From positions 59,085-123,084 of the forward strand of contig NZ_JAFCLU010000023.1 of NCBI RefSeq assembly GCF_018130385.1: 64,000 bases of DNA. The letters run 5' to 3'. The notes beneath the pieces are model-generated. The model saw only the letters and a program-made list of their open reading frames with translations, was not told the origin of the DNA and did not search any database. Both the position numbers and the translations under genes were made by a program. Positions 16,753-25,615 of the stretch are shown here, piece after piece. Source of the DNA: Bradyrhizobium sp. AUGA SZCCT0283. Lineage in GTDB: Bacteria; Pseudomonadota; Alphaproteobacteria; Rhizobiales; Xanthobacteraceae. The first letter of the stretch is position 1. The number at the start of each line of letters is the position of its first letter.

Positions 16753-18495
16753 CTATAGCCCCCTGATAAGTCCGGCATCTATCAAAAGTCGGTTCAGGCG
16801 ACTGGCCTGCCCCCCTTCTTCGCAACTGTAGAATAGCCCCCCGCACCGTTGCAGGATCGCCCTCTGCTCCGCGAAGCTCGCATCGAGTGGAATACCGGCT
16901 GCCAGCAGCGCGACCAAGGGCAGGTACGGCGCATCAAGCAGGTCGAGCGCCGCTGTGGTATCGACCGGCGCGAAGTTCACCGCGTCGAGCGCGTAGTATG
17001 TCGCCAGGTAACGCTGGTCCAAGGTTTTCGCCCGTTTCGCAAGTTCTTCCTTGCCGAGCGACGGATCGATCAAGCGAACTCCAAACTGGGGCTGATGATC
17101 GCCGTAGCGGATGATGAGGAAGGATTCCGTGGGAAACTCCTGAGCAAGCCTTTTCAGGAGTGCTTGATATTCCTGCGCGGATATCGCCTGACGCCGAATG
17201 TACTCTTCCACGTCAGGTGCGTTGCCAAGGTCGCGCCATTCGAGCGGTAGCTCCGGGCGCAACCGCTCGTCCCATGGAAAATGATTAGCCACCGTGTACA
17301 CATAGAGAAAGAGCGCTCCCTTGCCGCGTTCTCGCTGGATCAGATCGATCGCCCGGTCGTAGTAGAAGCTGTCGGCCTCGAAAGCGCTGGTCCCCAAGTC
17401 CTGCATGTCCAGGTAATGCGCGATACCGGTGGTCGTGTGAAATGCGCGCGACCCCAGAAAGGAGCCGTAGAACGGGTACAGGCTGAAGGTTTCATAACCG
17501 CATCGCCGCAATACGCGTGGCAGACCGCGATAGACGTGTCCAGCAGCGATTCGCGTCACAGATGTCGCAAACCGCCCGAACGATCGAACCGAAAGGCCTG
17601 TGAGCACGTTATACTCGGTGAACCAGCTTGGTCCGCCGACGCCTTCGACGAGAAGCTTGCGCTCCCGGCCATCGAACGACTGAAAATGTCGATGATACTC
17701 GGCCGGTACATTGACCCCGGGCGCTACGGTAATGTCAAAGCTCGATTCATCGTGCAGCAGTATGATATGCGGAAGCTTGCGTGCTGGATGGCAGACGGCG
17801 TCGGCAGCCTCGGTCACGTGCCCGTGCCCACTCTCAGCCGCGTCGAGATATCCGCGAGAGGACAGTTCGTGAACTGCCTCCACCCCCGTCCGCGCAAATT
17901 TCGAGATGTAGCTTCGGCCTTCGAAATCCTCGTTGAGTCCGGTCGGCCAAAACAGCGACACAGCAACGAGTGTCGCAGCCGATATGGAGAATCCAGCGAG
18001 GCTGGCCTGGAGGCTCACACGATATCGGTCCAGCCGCCAGGCGATGACGATCACGACCGCCGTCACCGCAACCGCCAGCAGGATCCACCAGCGTAAGCCA
18101 GGAAATGTCTCCAGTAGAAACGCAGTCGTGTCGTGATCAACGATCATCACATCGACGAAATCGATCGTCATCCAGAGCTTGTCGAACTTGAAGCGCGACA
18201 GCAGCGTCAGCGCGATCAAAATTTCAAGAGAAATGAGCGCCGCCACAGTCGGCCTGCGGAGCAAAGTCAAGCACAGGCAGTTGAGCATGATCCAGACGAG
18301 GAGGAAAACGGTCATGCCCGCGGGGTGGACCTCGGTCGCGGCCATGAGGACGACCGCGCCTGCGTGCAGCAACAGCGCCAGGCAGAGTGCTTCCCTGCTC
18401 CAGCCGCGGCCAGCCCTCTTCATGGTGCCGCTGACGAAAGCACTTGATGCACCGCAGAACATGCTCAACGCGCGCTCAAAACCGGTTCCGCGCAC
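16753..18495 (-). CDS. Membrane sulfatase-fold protein (phosphoglycerol/phosphoethanolamine transferase-like)
   Basis: Up to 580 residues. Four or five N-terminal membrane segments (about 35-180) precede a large periplasmic domain of the alkaline phosphatase superfamily. HIILLHDESSFD gives the first metal ligand region. GGPSWFTEYNVLTGLS holds the likely nucleophile Thr or Ser, and YGDHQP carries the C-terminal metal ligands. OpgB, LtaS and EptA have this plan. Linkage to OpgC and OpgH suggests glycerophosphorylation of a periplasmic glycan, but that is inference. The start is uncertain: GTG at 18495, ATG at 18462 or ATG at 18423; none has a strong ribosome binding site. Confidence 0.78.
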   Translation of the reverse strand: MRGTGFERALSMFCGASSAFVSGTMKRAGRGWSREALCLALLLHAGAVVLMAATEVHPAGMTVFLLVWIMLNCLCLTLLRRPTVAALISLEILIALTLLSRFKFDKLWMTIDFVDVMIVDHDTTAFLLETFPGLRWWILLAVAVTAVVIVIAWRLDRYRVSLQASLAGFSISAATLVAVSLFWPTGLNEDFEGRSYISKFARTGVEAVHELSSRGYLDAAESGHGHVTEAADAVCHPARKLPHIILLHDESSFDITVAPGVNVPAEYHRHFQSFDGRERKLLVEGVGGPSWFTEYNVLTGLSVRSFGRFATSVTRIAAGHVYRGLPRVLRRCGYETFSLYPFYGSFLGSRAFHTTTGIAHYLDMQDLGTSAFEADSFYYDRAIDLIQRERGKGALFLYVYTVANHFPWDERLRPELPLEWRDLGNAPDVEEYIRRQAISAQEYQALLKRLAQEFPTESFLIIRYGDHQPQFGVRLIDPSLGKEELAKRAKTLDQRYLATYYALDAVNFAPVDTTAALDLLDAPYLPLVALLAAGIPLDASFAEQRAILQRCGGLFYSCEEGGQASRLNRLLIDAGLIRGL

Positions 18496-18664
18496 ATGAT
18501 GAATTCGCCTTTGGTATCACCACCCATTGAATTTTGGTCGCAAAGCGTCGCGTGAAATTTGCATGTGATGTCGTATCATATACAACCTTTCGAACGGTTG
18601 GTTATTCCCGTCCCGAGCCACTAATTTCAGTTCCGGGGCGGCAAACAGGCGATCGGAGGCTTGC

Positions 18665-19186
18665 ATGCGCTTTCTTGCAACACTCGGTGCATTGGCAATT
18701 GTGGTCGGCATTGGCTGTGCGGCCTTCTTCTTCAGCGGCTATTATAGCGTCGCCGGGACGGCCGAAGATCCCGCTGCCGTTACATGGGCTCTGACCCGGG
18801 TGCGGACCGCGTCGATCAATCGCCACGCCAACGATAATCCACCGGCCTCGTTTGGCGACGCCGCGATGGTACAGGCCGGCGCCAAAGCTTATGCCAGTTT
18901 CGGCTGTGCAACCTGCCACGGCGCGCCAGGCGTTAAGTGGCTGAAGTTCTCGGAGGGACTACATCCCGATCCGCCGGACCTGAAGGAAGTCGCCGGTGGG
19001 CTCTCCCCTGCCCAACTGTTCTGGGTGATCAAGAACGGCATCAACATGACGGGCATGCCCAGTTTCGCGCAGGCCGGCGCCCAGGACAACGAGATCTGGT
19101 CGATTGCGGCGTTTGTCAAAAAATTGCCGAGCGTTTCCGACGCAGACTACAAGGCTTGGACCGCGTCGACTGAACCGAAGCAATAG
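18665..19186 (+). CDS. Membrane-anchored class I cytochrome c
   Basis: 173 residues starting at the ATG 18665 with GGAGG just upstream. A single N-terminal hydrophobic segment (LATLGALAIVVGIGCAAFFF) acts as an uncleaved anchor or signal. One haem-binding motif CATCH follows FGCATCHGAPG, and the axial Met is probably in MTGMPSF. It would be a periplasmic one-electron carrier. The partner is not evident: the flanking genes are a sulfatase-like protein and a membrane glycosyltransferase-like protein. It is convergent with the latter, with a 7-base gap. Confidence 0.88.
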   Translation: MRFLATLGALAIVVGIGCAAFFFSGYYSVAGTAEDPAAVTWALTRVRTASINRHANDNPPASFGDAAMVQAGAKAYASFGCATCHGAPGVKWLKFSEGLHPDPPDLKEVAGGLSPAQLFWVIKNGINMTGMPSFAQAGAQDNEIWSIAAFVKKLPSVSDADYKAWTASTEPKQ

Positions 19187-19193
19187 GCCCTTT

Positions 19194-20537
19194 CTAGCGC
19201 GGAAGCTCCGCTCTCTTGCTTCCACCGGAGATAACAACGACGCCAGCGGCGATGGCGGCCAGCACCGCCCAATAGCCGTAGCGGAAGTCGGACGCCACGC
19301 CCACGGCAAAGAAGCTCAACACATAAATCGTTGCCGAACCGCAAACCCCCAGCGCGAACGCTGCTTCGCGCGGGGCGCTTCGCCGCCAGCTCAAGCAACA
19401 GACAATGATGCAAGCCAGAAGCCAAGAGCCAGCGCGAAGAAAGGGCGTAGGTTTGAGCACGTCGTGTGCCGAAACCAGCGCGTTGAACGCAGCTCGATCG
19501 GAAAAGACATTCTTCGTCGGATGTTCAACATCGGCCGTCCACATCGTCAGATTGTCGGCTGCGAGAAAATTCCACATGAAGACCGAGCGGTGCCGCAAAT
19601 AGGCAATCGGATGGTGAAGGATTGCTGCCACCCAGGCCTTGGATATCGCCGAGGTACCGAACAAACCTTTTTCACGCTCGACCTTGCGCATCACGAAATC
19701 ACACGGCTCGAGCCGCCAATAAATGTCCCACTGCGTCGGCTGGTAACAGTTATCGAGCAGTATCGCGTTTTCCGATTCGCTCCAGTCGACCGGAAACTGG
19801 TTCTCTTTTGAGTAGTGACTGATGCCGCCGAGATCGAAGATCATGATCGTTTGCAGCGGATGCTTTCGTTTCGCGTCCAGCATACCGTAGTAGACGAGCT
19901 GCACGATGCCAAACAGACCAATCACGGCCGGAACGTAGAGGATGGCCGCTTTGCGCAGGGAGACTCGCGACAGCCAAACAATGTAAGCGGTGAGTACCGG
20001 CGCAGCCAGCAAGGCGTTCGGCCTCAGCAGGACCCCAAGTATAACCAACACAAGCGCCAGCACCTGACCGGTCAACCTAACCGGAGACGGACGTTCGGAC
20101 ACCGCGAACGCGACAGTCGCGGCAAGCAACCAGCACGTCGCAAGCAGAACGTCCCGCCAGATGATGCCGGCCAAGGCCAGGGCAGGCGGCGTCATTGCCA
20201 ACAGAGGCAACAGCAACGCGCTGGTCTTGCCGCGGGATGCGAGCGCAAGCGACAGGACGCCAAAGCCCATCCAGAAGGTCGTGGCAATGAGCAGGAACAT
20301 GCTGGCGGCGCCGGGAGCGATCGGATCGATCAGACCCCACAGCCAGACCATGACCGGCGACTGCCAATCGCCCTTCGTGCCCTTGGCGATATCTTCATAG
20401 ACAAACTTGGCGTCGTAGGTCATGACGCCGGGGTAGAAGATCAATAGCGTCAAGCCGAAACCTGCGGCGAGCAGTATGGCGACAGAGATGATCAGAAGCC
20501 GCGGCTGTAACAGCAGTTGATCAGGCCGCGACGGCAT
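19194..20537 (-). CDS. Polytopic membrane protein, GT-C/PMT-like
   Basis: 447 residues from the ATG at 20537 (GGAG eight bases upstream), with about 11 membrane segments. After the first segment comes FYPGVMTYDAKFVYEDIAKG, an acidic periplasmic loop in the position where GT-C glycosyltransferases carry their catalytic Asp. A second soluble stretch occurs near residues 250-340. No closer family is recognised. It overlaps the FkbM methyltransferase by 17 bases and is the last gene of an opgH-fkbM-this operon. That supports a role in transferring or flipping sugars on an envelope glycan (inference). Confidence 0.7.
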   Translation of the reverse strand: MPSRPDQLLLQPRLLIISVAILLAAGFGLTLLIFYPGVMTYDAKFVYEDIAKGTKGDWQSPVMVWLWGLIDPIAPGAASMFLLIATTFWMGFGVLSLALASRGKTSALLLPLLAMTPPALALAGIIWRDVLLATCWLLAATVAFAVSERPSPVRLTGQVLALVLVILGVLLRPNALLAAPVLTAYIVWLSRVSLRKAAILYVPAVIGLFGIVQLVYYGMLDAKRKHPLQTIMIFDLGGISHYSKENQFPVDWSESENAILLDNCYQPTQWDIYWRLEPCDFVMRKVEREKGLFGTSAISKAWVAAILHHPIAYLRHRSVFMWNFLAADNLTMWTADVEHPTKNVFSDRAAFNALVSAHDVLKPTPFLRAGSWLLACIIVCCLSWRRSAPREAAFALGVCGSATIYVLSFFAVGVASDFRYGYWAVLAAIAAGVVVISGGSKRAELPR

Positions 20538-21264
20538 AGATGTCTCCGGAATTGGCCGCCTGCGGCACCTCAATCAGCCAACGAGCGATGTCCTGCGCAT
20601 CCACCCACTCCGCGACCAGCGTCTGGCTTTCCCCAAGGGCCGCGTTGAAGCGCTTGTAGCCCATCGCCGAGCACCGCTCGATGCAGGCAAGCCCCACGTC
20701 GCGCTGGATGGTAGTGAACTCAAACGAAACCGCGCGCACCGCTTGTGACAGGCCTGACAGCGCCTCTGCCTCAAAACCCTCCACATCAAGCTTGATGAAT
20801 GCGGGAACGCCGTGCTTGGCGATCAATGCATCCAGCGTGGTGACCGCGACGTCGATGGTCCGGCTCCAGCGCTGGGTTTCCCAACCCGGCGCGCCATGAG
20901 CGGCTTCAACAAACGCTGGGGAGACCGACGACACTGTCGGGTTATCGACATTGATCAGCATGCGCGCCCTGCCCGACTCGCGCCCCACCGCCAACGCCTC
21001 GATTGCAACAGATTTGCTGCGGCCATAAAGAAACCTGAGAGCTCGCACCATCGACGGCTGCGGCTCGACGGCGACAACGCGCGCACCCAGCCGGTGGAAC
21101 GAGGCGACGCGATCGCCGACATGTGCGCCGACGTCGAACACCAGATCGCCGGGCCGTACGAAGCTGCCATAGAGCCGGTCCATCGCCGCAGCCCGCCGCT
21201 TGTCTCCGTAATAGATACGAAACGACCTGATAGTGGCGCGCACGGTCCTGATGTGGCTGGGCAT
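20521..21264 (-). CDS. FkbM family methyltransferase
   Basis: 247 residues, a Rossmann-type SAM methyltransferase. LVFDVGAHVGDR (about 41-52) is motif I, VVAVEPQP motif II, and IKLDVEGFEAEAL the FkbM signature. These enzymes O-methylate sugars and polyketides. The gene starts three bases after the opgH stop and overlaps the following membrane protein gene, so the three are co-transcribed. O-methylation of a periplasmic glucan is the natural reading of that context, but it is not proven. Confidence 0.87.
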   Translation of the reverse strand: MPSHIRTVRATIRSFRIYYGDKRRAAAMDRLYGSFVRPGDLVFDVGAHVGDRVASFHRLGARVVAVEPQPSMVRALRFLYGRSKSVAIEALAVGRESGRARMLINVDNPTVSSVSPAFVEAAHGAPGWETQRWSRTIDVAVTTLDALIAKHGVPAFIKLDVEGFEAEALSGLSQAVRAVSFEFTTIQRDVGLACIERCSAMGYKRFNAALGESQTLVAEWVDAQDIARWLIEVPQAANSGDIYAVAA

Positions 21265-21267
21265 TGG

Positions 21268-23049
21268 CTAAACCGAGCTTGTCAAAGGCGGCTGGCTCTC
21301 TGAATTGATCGCGGGCAATGCCAATTCCAGAAGATCCTCCGGGGTTGCCGTCTCCTCGGGAACCCGGCCGATGCCCATACGGGCTGCTAGATCGCCAAGC
21401 GCTGGCCGGGCCGTTACCATCGCAAAGAGAGCCGACAGGGCCGGCCCGCCGGCAAGCAGGAGAATGTACGGCAATGCCCACGGCTGGCTTGCCAGCACGA
21501 GGCCGAGCGAGGTGCATCCCACGAGGGTCTGCGGCCAAAGATCATGCAACGCCAGTTTCAAGGGCACCGCGTGATCGTCGCGGACCTGCCCCATCCAGCT
21601 GATCTCGCGATTGAACAGCAGGCCAAAGAAAAAGATCGTGTGACTGATCCAGAGGATCGGACACAGGACGATCGAGTACATGGTTTCGATAACGAAATTG
21701 ACGGTGAACCGGCCCGCGCCGCCAAATGCGCGGCGCTCCTCCGGCGAAAGCAGGACGTCGAGGGCGCCTGCGATCTTCGGCGAGAACCACATCACGAGCA
21801 CCCACGTCAGCAACGCGCCGCCGGCATCGGCGCGCATGATCGTGGCGGGATCGTCACACCGTATGAGCGCGATTGTCGCAAGGGCGAGCAAGCCAATCCA
21901 GGCCGGAGAGCCGATGAACATCAGGATCGCGAGTACCAGCTGATAGCGGCTGACCGGCTTAAGGTTCGGCAGCAACAGAAATCGCCAGTACTGCATGTTG
22001 CCCTGACACCAGCGCAGGTCGCGACGCATGAACTCCAGCAATGTCGGTGGACTTTCCTCCCAGCCGAGGTCTTCCCGCGGCATCACGCGCACATGATAGC
22101 CGGCAGAGCGCATCAGCGCCGCCTCGATCTGGTCGTGACTGAGGATATGCCGCTCCTCCCCGCCGTCCCCGGGCAACAACGGAAGCTGGCAGTGCTTTAT
22201 AAACGGTTCAAGCCGCACGACAGCGTTGTGTCCCCAATATGGGCCGCAATCAGACTGCCACCACGCGCTTCCGATCGTGTAGGAGCGCATGCCGAGCCGC
22301 ATGCCGAACTGAAAGATGCGGGCGAACAAACTCGTTGACGGCAGCCCCACGACCAAGCCCTGCAGGATACCGAGCCTGGGATCGACCTGCATGATCCGGA
22401 CGAGCCGGATAATTGCGTCCGCCGACATGAAGCTGTCGGCATCGAGCGTGACCGCCAACTCGTGGCGATTTCCCCAGCGCTCGCAAAACTCGCGGATATT
22501 GCCGGCCTTGAAGCCGACGTTCACGGTACGACGCCGGTAGCTAACAGCGATCCGATCGCGCCAGCTTGCGATCAACTCGGAAAATTGCGCTTCCTCCCTG
22601 ACCGCAAGATCGGGATCGTTGGTATCGCTGAGGAGGTAGAGGTGGAAGCGCTCACCATAGCCGGAAGCGTGGATTCCCTCGAGCATCGGCTCCAGGTTAC
22701 GGATGATACGGAACGGCAGCTCGTTGCGAACGCAAAGCAGGATTGCCGTCGAAGCCGTCACGGGTTGGTCATCCCCGATCAGGCTGGCCACGGGCAGTAC
22801 CGCAGCCACCGGATCGACGGAAAAGCGCATGATGATGAATCCGATCACGGCATTACAGAACCCCGCGACCATCCAGGGCAAAGTGACGGTGAACAAGGCA
22901 AGCGCGGCAAAATCGACGATTCCAAATCCGCCGGGCGCCAACGCCAGTCCGGCGAGCCATAGCGATCCCGCCATGGTGACCAAAAACAGGACAGCGAAAA
23001 TCGCCCGCCTTGCGAACATGCTCTTCTCGGCGGCATCGGCTTGTATCAT
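21268..23049 (-). CDS. opgH: Glucans biosynthesis glucosyltransferase, OpgH/MdoH type (short form)
   Basis: 593 residues with two N-terminal and about five C-terminal membrane segments around a cytoplasmic GT2 domain. AILLCVRNE, YLLSDTNDPD, VTLDADSFM (the DxD-type metal site), the base region EDLGWEESPP and RRDLRWCQGNMQ (the product-site Q/RxxRW) are all present. OpgH polymerises and exports the beta-1,2-glucan backbone of periplasmic glucans. The protein is shorter than the 840-residue E. coli enzyme, lacking much of the N-terminal extension. The usual partner OpgG is absent. It is the first gene of the minus-strand operon, divergent by 118 bases from the dehydrogenase of the GTP-derived cluster. 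Confidence 0.88.
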   Translation of the reverse strand: MIQADAAEKSMFARRAIFAVLFLVTMAGSLWLAGLALAPGGFGIVDFAALALFTVTLPWMVAGFCNAVIGFIIMRFSVDPVAAVLPVASLIGDDQPVTASTAILLCVRNELPFRIIRNLEPMLEGIHASGYGERFHLYLLSDTNDPDLAVREEAQFSELIASWRDRIAVSYRRRTVNVGFKAGNIREFCERWGNRHELAVTLDADSFMSADAIIRLVRIMQVDPRLGILQGLVVGLPSTSLFARIFQFGMRLGMRSYTIGSAWWQSDCGPYWGHNAVVRLEPFIKHCQLPLLPGDGGEERHILSHDQIEAALMRSAGYHVRVMPREDLGWEESPPTLLEFMRRDLRWCQGNMQYWRFLLLPNLKPVSRYQLVLAILMFIGSPAWIGLLALATIALIRCDDPATIMRADAGGALLTWVLVMWFSPKIAGALDVLLSPEERRAFGGAGRFTVNFVIETMYSIVLCPILWISHTIFFFGLLFNREISWMGQVRDDHAVPLKLALHDLWPQTLVGCTSLGLVLASQPWALPYILLLAGGPALSALFAMVTARPALGDLAARMGIGRVPEETATPEDLLELALPAINSESQPPLTSSV

Positions 23050-23167
23050 GGCGGGGGGGTGTGCTTGAAGTAGAACAGGTTACGACTTCTCATTCGACGG
23101 CGGGCGGTGCGTATTACAACTTATAACACGGCGAGCCGTCGGGAATTCCAGTCCGAGATGGAAGAAA

Positions 23168-24157
23168 ATGGCTGTTAGCGCGAGCGCCGATACTGCCTCG
23201 GCCCTTTGGTATCGAGGACCCGGACAGGTGGAGATCCGCCGGGAAGCCATAGCGCCGCCCGGCACAGGCGAAATACGCGTGAAAACCCTCTATACCGCGA
23301 TCAGCCGCGGCACTGAATCGCTCGTGCTTGGCGGGCGTATACCTGTGGGCGAGTTCCAGAGGATGCGCGCTCCGTTCATGGCTGGCGATTTTCCCTTTCC
23401 CGTCAAATACGGCTACGCCGCCGTAGGACGGGTCGAGGACGGCGGCGATGCCTTGCGAGACAAGACCGTCTTTGCGCTCTATCCGCATCAGACCGCATTC
23501 AACATCCCTGCAAGCGCAGCCGTGGCGCTTCCGGAGGATGTGCCGCCACACCGCGCGGTGCTGGCGGCCAATATGGAAACCGCCCTCAATGGCATGTGGG
23601 ACGCCGCACCAGGACCGGCCGACCGCATTGCCATCGTCGGGGCCGGCGTGGTCGGCTCCCTCGTCGCCTATCTATGCGGGCGGATAGCCGGGACGGACGT
23701 CACGCTCGTCGACATCAACTCCAGCCGAGCGGAATTAGCAGGGAAGCTCGGGGTTAGTTTCGCAGAGCCCGGAAACGCAAAAGCCGATTGCGATCTCGTT
23801 GTTCACGCCAGCGGCTCGCCCGATGGACTACGGACGGCGCTCGAACTCGCCGGGGACGAAGCGACGGTCCTCGAAATGAGCTGGTATGGTGACGCGGCAG
23901 TGACCGCCATGCTTGGAGGCCCTTTCCACAGCCGCCGGCTTCGGCTTGTATCGAGCCAGGTCGGACACATCGCGCCATCGCATCGTCCGCGCTGGACGCA
24001 CGGCCGCCGCCTCGCGGCCGCAATCGCGCTGCTCGATGATCCAAGGCTCGATGCATTGCTGGCGCCAGCCGTTGCGTTCGGCGATCTGCCGGAGCGATTG
24101 CCGGGAATTCTCGACGCTGGAAGCGGGATACTCTGCCAACCCATCATCTACTCGTAA
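23168..24157 (+). CDS. Medium-chain dehydrogenase/reductase (BchC-like MDR)
   Basis: 329 residues. VEIRREAIAPPGTGEIRVKT and YTAISRGTESLVLGG are the MDR N-terminal barrel, and KYGYAAVGRVEDGG the conserved second motif. IAIVGAGVVGSLVAYLCG is the Rossmann GxGxxG. The Cys usual in the zinc-binding GCH(R)TD segment is replaced in AISRGTES, and the structural-zinc four-Cys lobe is absent, so it is of the zinc-poor BchC/sorbitol-type branch. First gene of the tightly packed set dehydrogenase - PTPS-like - GT4 - methyltransferase. It probably oxidises a hydroxyl or reduces a carbonyl on the cluster's product. Confidence 0.8.
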   Translation: MAVSASADTASALWYRGPGQVEIRREAIAPPGTGEIRVKTLYTAISRGTESLVLGGRIPVGEFQRMRAPFMAGDFPFPVKYGYAAVGRVEDGGDALRDKTVFALYPHQTAFNIPASAAVALPEDVPPHRAVLAANMETALNGMWDAAPGPADRIAIVGAGVVGSLVAYLCGRIAGTDVTLVDINSSRAELAGKLGVSFAEPGNAKADCDLVVHASGSPDGLRTALELAGDEATVLEMSWYGDAAVTAMLGGPFHSRRLRLVSSQVGHIAPSHRPRWTHGRRLAAAIALLDDPRLDALLAPAVAFGDLPERLPGILDAGSGILCQPIIYS

Positions 24158-24167
24158 AGGAGCTACC

Positions 24168-24569
24168 TTGTTCACCGTCGAAGTTCGCGACCACATCATG
24201 ATCGCTCATTCTTTTAAAGGCGCGGTTTTTGGACCAGCGCAGAGGATGCACGGCGCTACATTCGTGGTAGATGCCGCCTTCATCGCCGAGAGCCTCGACA
24301 ACAACGGAATTGTGATCGATATCGGCCGCGCACACGATGCGCTCAAGGCGGTCCTGACGCCGCTCAACTACCGCAATCTCGACGACGTACCCGAATTCAA
24401 GGGTAGCAACACCACGACGGAATTTCTGTCCAAACATATCTTCGACAGCCTGGCAAAGCCGGCCCGCGCCGGTGAACTCGGGCGTCCCGGCCGGGAGCTC
24501 AAGGCCCTGCGCATTACGCTCTCCGAGTCGCACCTCGCGCGCGCGCAATATGAGGCGCTCTTGTGGTGA
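24168..24569 (+). CDS. PTPS/QueD-like protein with a dismantled active site
   Basis: 133 residues from a TTG with AAAGGAG five bases upstream. The fold is that of 6-pyruvoyltetrahydropterin synthase/6-carboxytetrahydropterin synthase (AHSFKGAVFG, GIVIDIGRAHDALK, NTTTEFLSKHIFDSL, ITLSES). Canonical E. coli QueD residues map as follows: zinc His16 to H14 (kept), His31 to H28 (kept), His33 to A30 (lost), catalytic Cys27 to A24 (lost), Asp70-His71 to N67-Y68 (lost), Glu110 to E120 (kept, pterin anchor). It therefore probably still binds a pterin- or pyrimidine-like base but cannot do the normal chemistry. It starts 10 bases after the dehydrogenase and overlaps the GT4 gene. Confidence 0.82.
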   Translation: MFTVEVRDHIMIAHSFKGAVFGPAQRMHGATFVVDAAFIAESLDNNGIVIDIGRAHDALKAVLTPLNYRNLDDVPEFKGSNTTTEFLSKHIFDSLAKPARAGELGRPGRELKALRITLSESHLARAQYEALLW

Positions 24570-25615
24570 AGCGCGTCGTTTTCGCGGTGCCAGGCAGTCT
24601 CGATACGCCAACCGGTGGCTACGCCTACGACCGGCGGATCATGGCCGAACTCCGGCAATTGGGCTGGAACGTCGAATGTCTCGACATCGGCGAAGGATTT
24701 CCTTCGCCAGATGAGGCAACCCGGTCTGCTGCGCGATCCCTTCTGTTGAAGGTACCGGACAGCCAACCGATCGTGGTTGATGGCTTGGCGCTGGGAGTTC
24801 TGCCAGACGTTGTGGCAGAAGTTGCAAGCCGGCATCCCTTACTCGGGCTGGTTCATCATCCCCTCGCACTGGAATGGGGGCTGTCTGCCGAACGAGCCGA
24901 TGCCTTGCATCGCAGTGAGCAGGCTGCCCTAGCTCTAGTGCGCGAAGTCGTAGTGACGAGCCCTACAACAGCAAATATTGTCGCTTCCGATTATGGCGTC
25001 CCGGCCGAGCGCATCACTGTAGCAAGGCCCGGCAGCGATCCACCGTCGAGGTCTTCAGGAAGCCGAAGCGAAGTGCCGCATTTGCTGTCGGTTGGCGCTG
25101 TTGTGCCCCGAAAAGGATTTGACGTACTCGTTGCCGCGCTGGCCACATTGGCTGAGCTTCCGTGGCGGCTGACGATTGCCGGGGATCTCACGCGCGATCC
25201 GAATGAGGCGGCAAGGCTCGATGTCTGCATATCCCAACACAAGCTTACCGGCCGAATCGCAGCGCTTGGCGCCGTATCTTCCGAACGTCTTGCTGCACTG
25301 TATGACGACGCCGATGTGTTCGTTCTCGCCTCCCGCTTCGAGGGATATGGAATGGCCTACGCCGAGGCATTGTCGCACGGTCTGCCTGTGATCGGGACAA
25401 CGGCGGGAGCCATCCCGGACACAGTTCCGCAAGAAGCGGGCATCCTGGTGACCTCTGGCGACGTGGATGTACTGGCGAAAGCCCTGCGTCGGGTGATCGC
25501 TGACGCCGATCTGCGCTGCCGCCTGTCGGACGCGGCATTGGCGGCAGCGCGAACGTTGCCCACCTGGCAGCAATCCGGCGCGATCTTTGCCGCCGCATTG
25601 GAGAAGCTCGCATGA
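24563..25615 (+). CDS. Glycosyltransferase family 4 (GT-B)
   Basis: 350 residues, beginning at GTG 24563 or the GTG next to it at 24566; GAGG at 24552-24555 suits the first better. The N-terminal domain has TPTGGYAYDRRIMAEL, the acceptor side. The C-terminal domain has LLSVGAVVPRKGFDVL and SRFEGYGMAYAEAL, the nucleotide-sugar E-x7-E motif. It is a retaining transferase using a UDP- or GDP-sugar. It overlaps the PTPS-like gene and the methyltransferase gene (ATGA), so stoichiometric co-translation is likely. In this setting the acceptor may be a pterin or pyrimidine (inference by analogy with cyanobacterial pteridine glycosides). Confidence 0.86.
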   Translation: MVKRVVFAVPGSLDTPTGGYAYDRRIMAELRQLGWNVECLDIGEGFPSPDEATRSAARSLLLKVPDSQPIVVDGLALGVLPDVVAEVASRHPLLGLVHHPLALEWGLSAERADALHRSEQAALALVREVVVTSPTTANIVASDYGVPAERITVARPGSDPPSRSSGSRSEVPHLLSVGAVVPRKGFDVLVAALATLAELPWRLTIAGDLTRDPNEAARLDVCISQHKLTGRIAALGAVSSERLAALYDDADVFVLASRFEGYGMAYAEALSHGLPVIGTTAGAIPDTVPQEAGILVTSGDVDVLAKALRRVIADADLRCRLSDAALAAARTLPTWQQSGAIFAAALEKLA

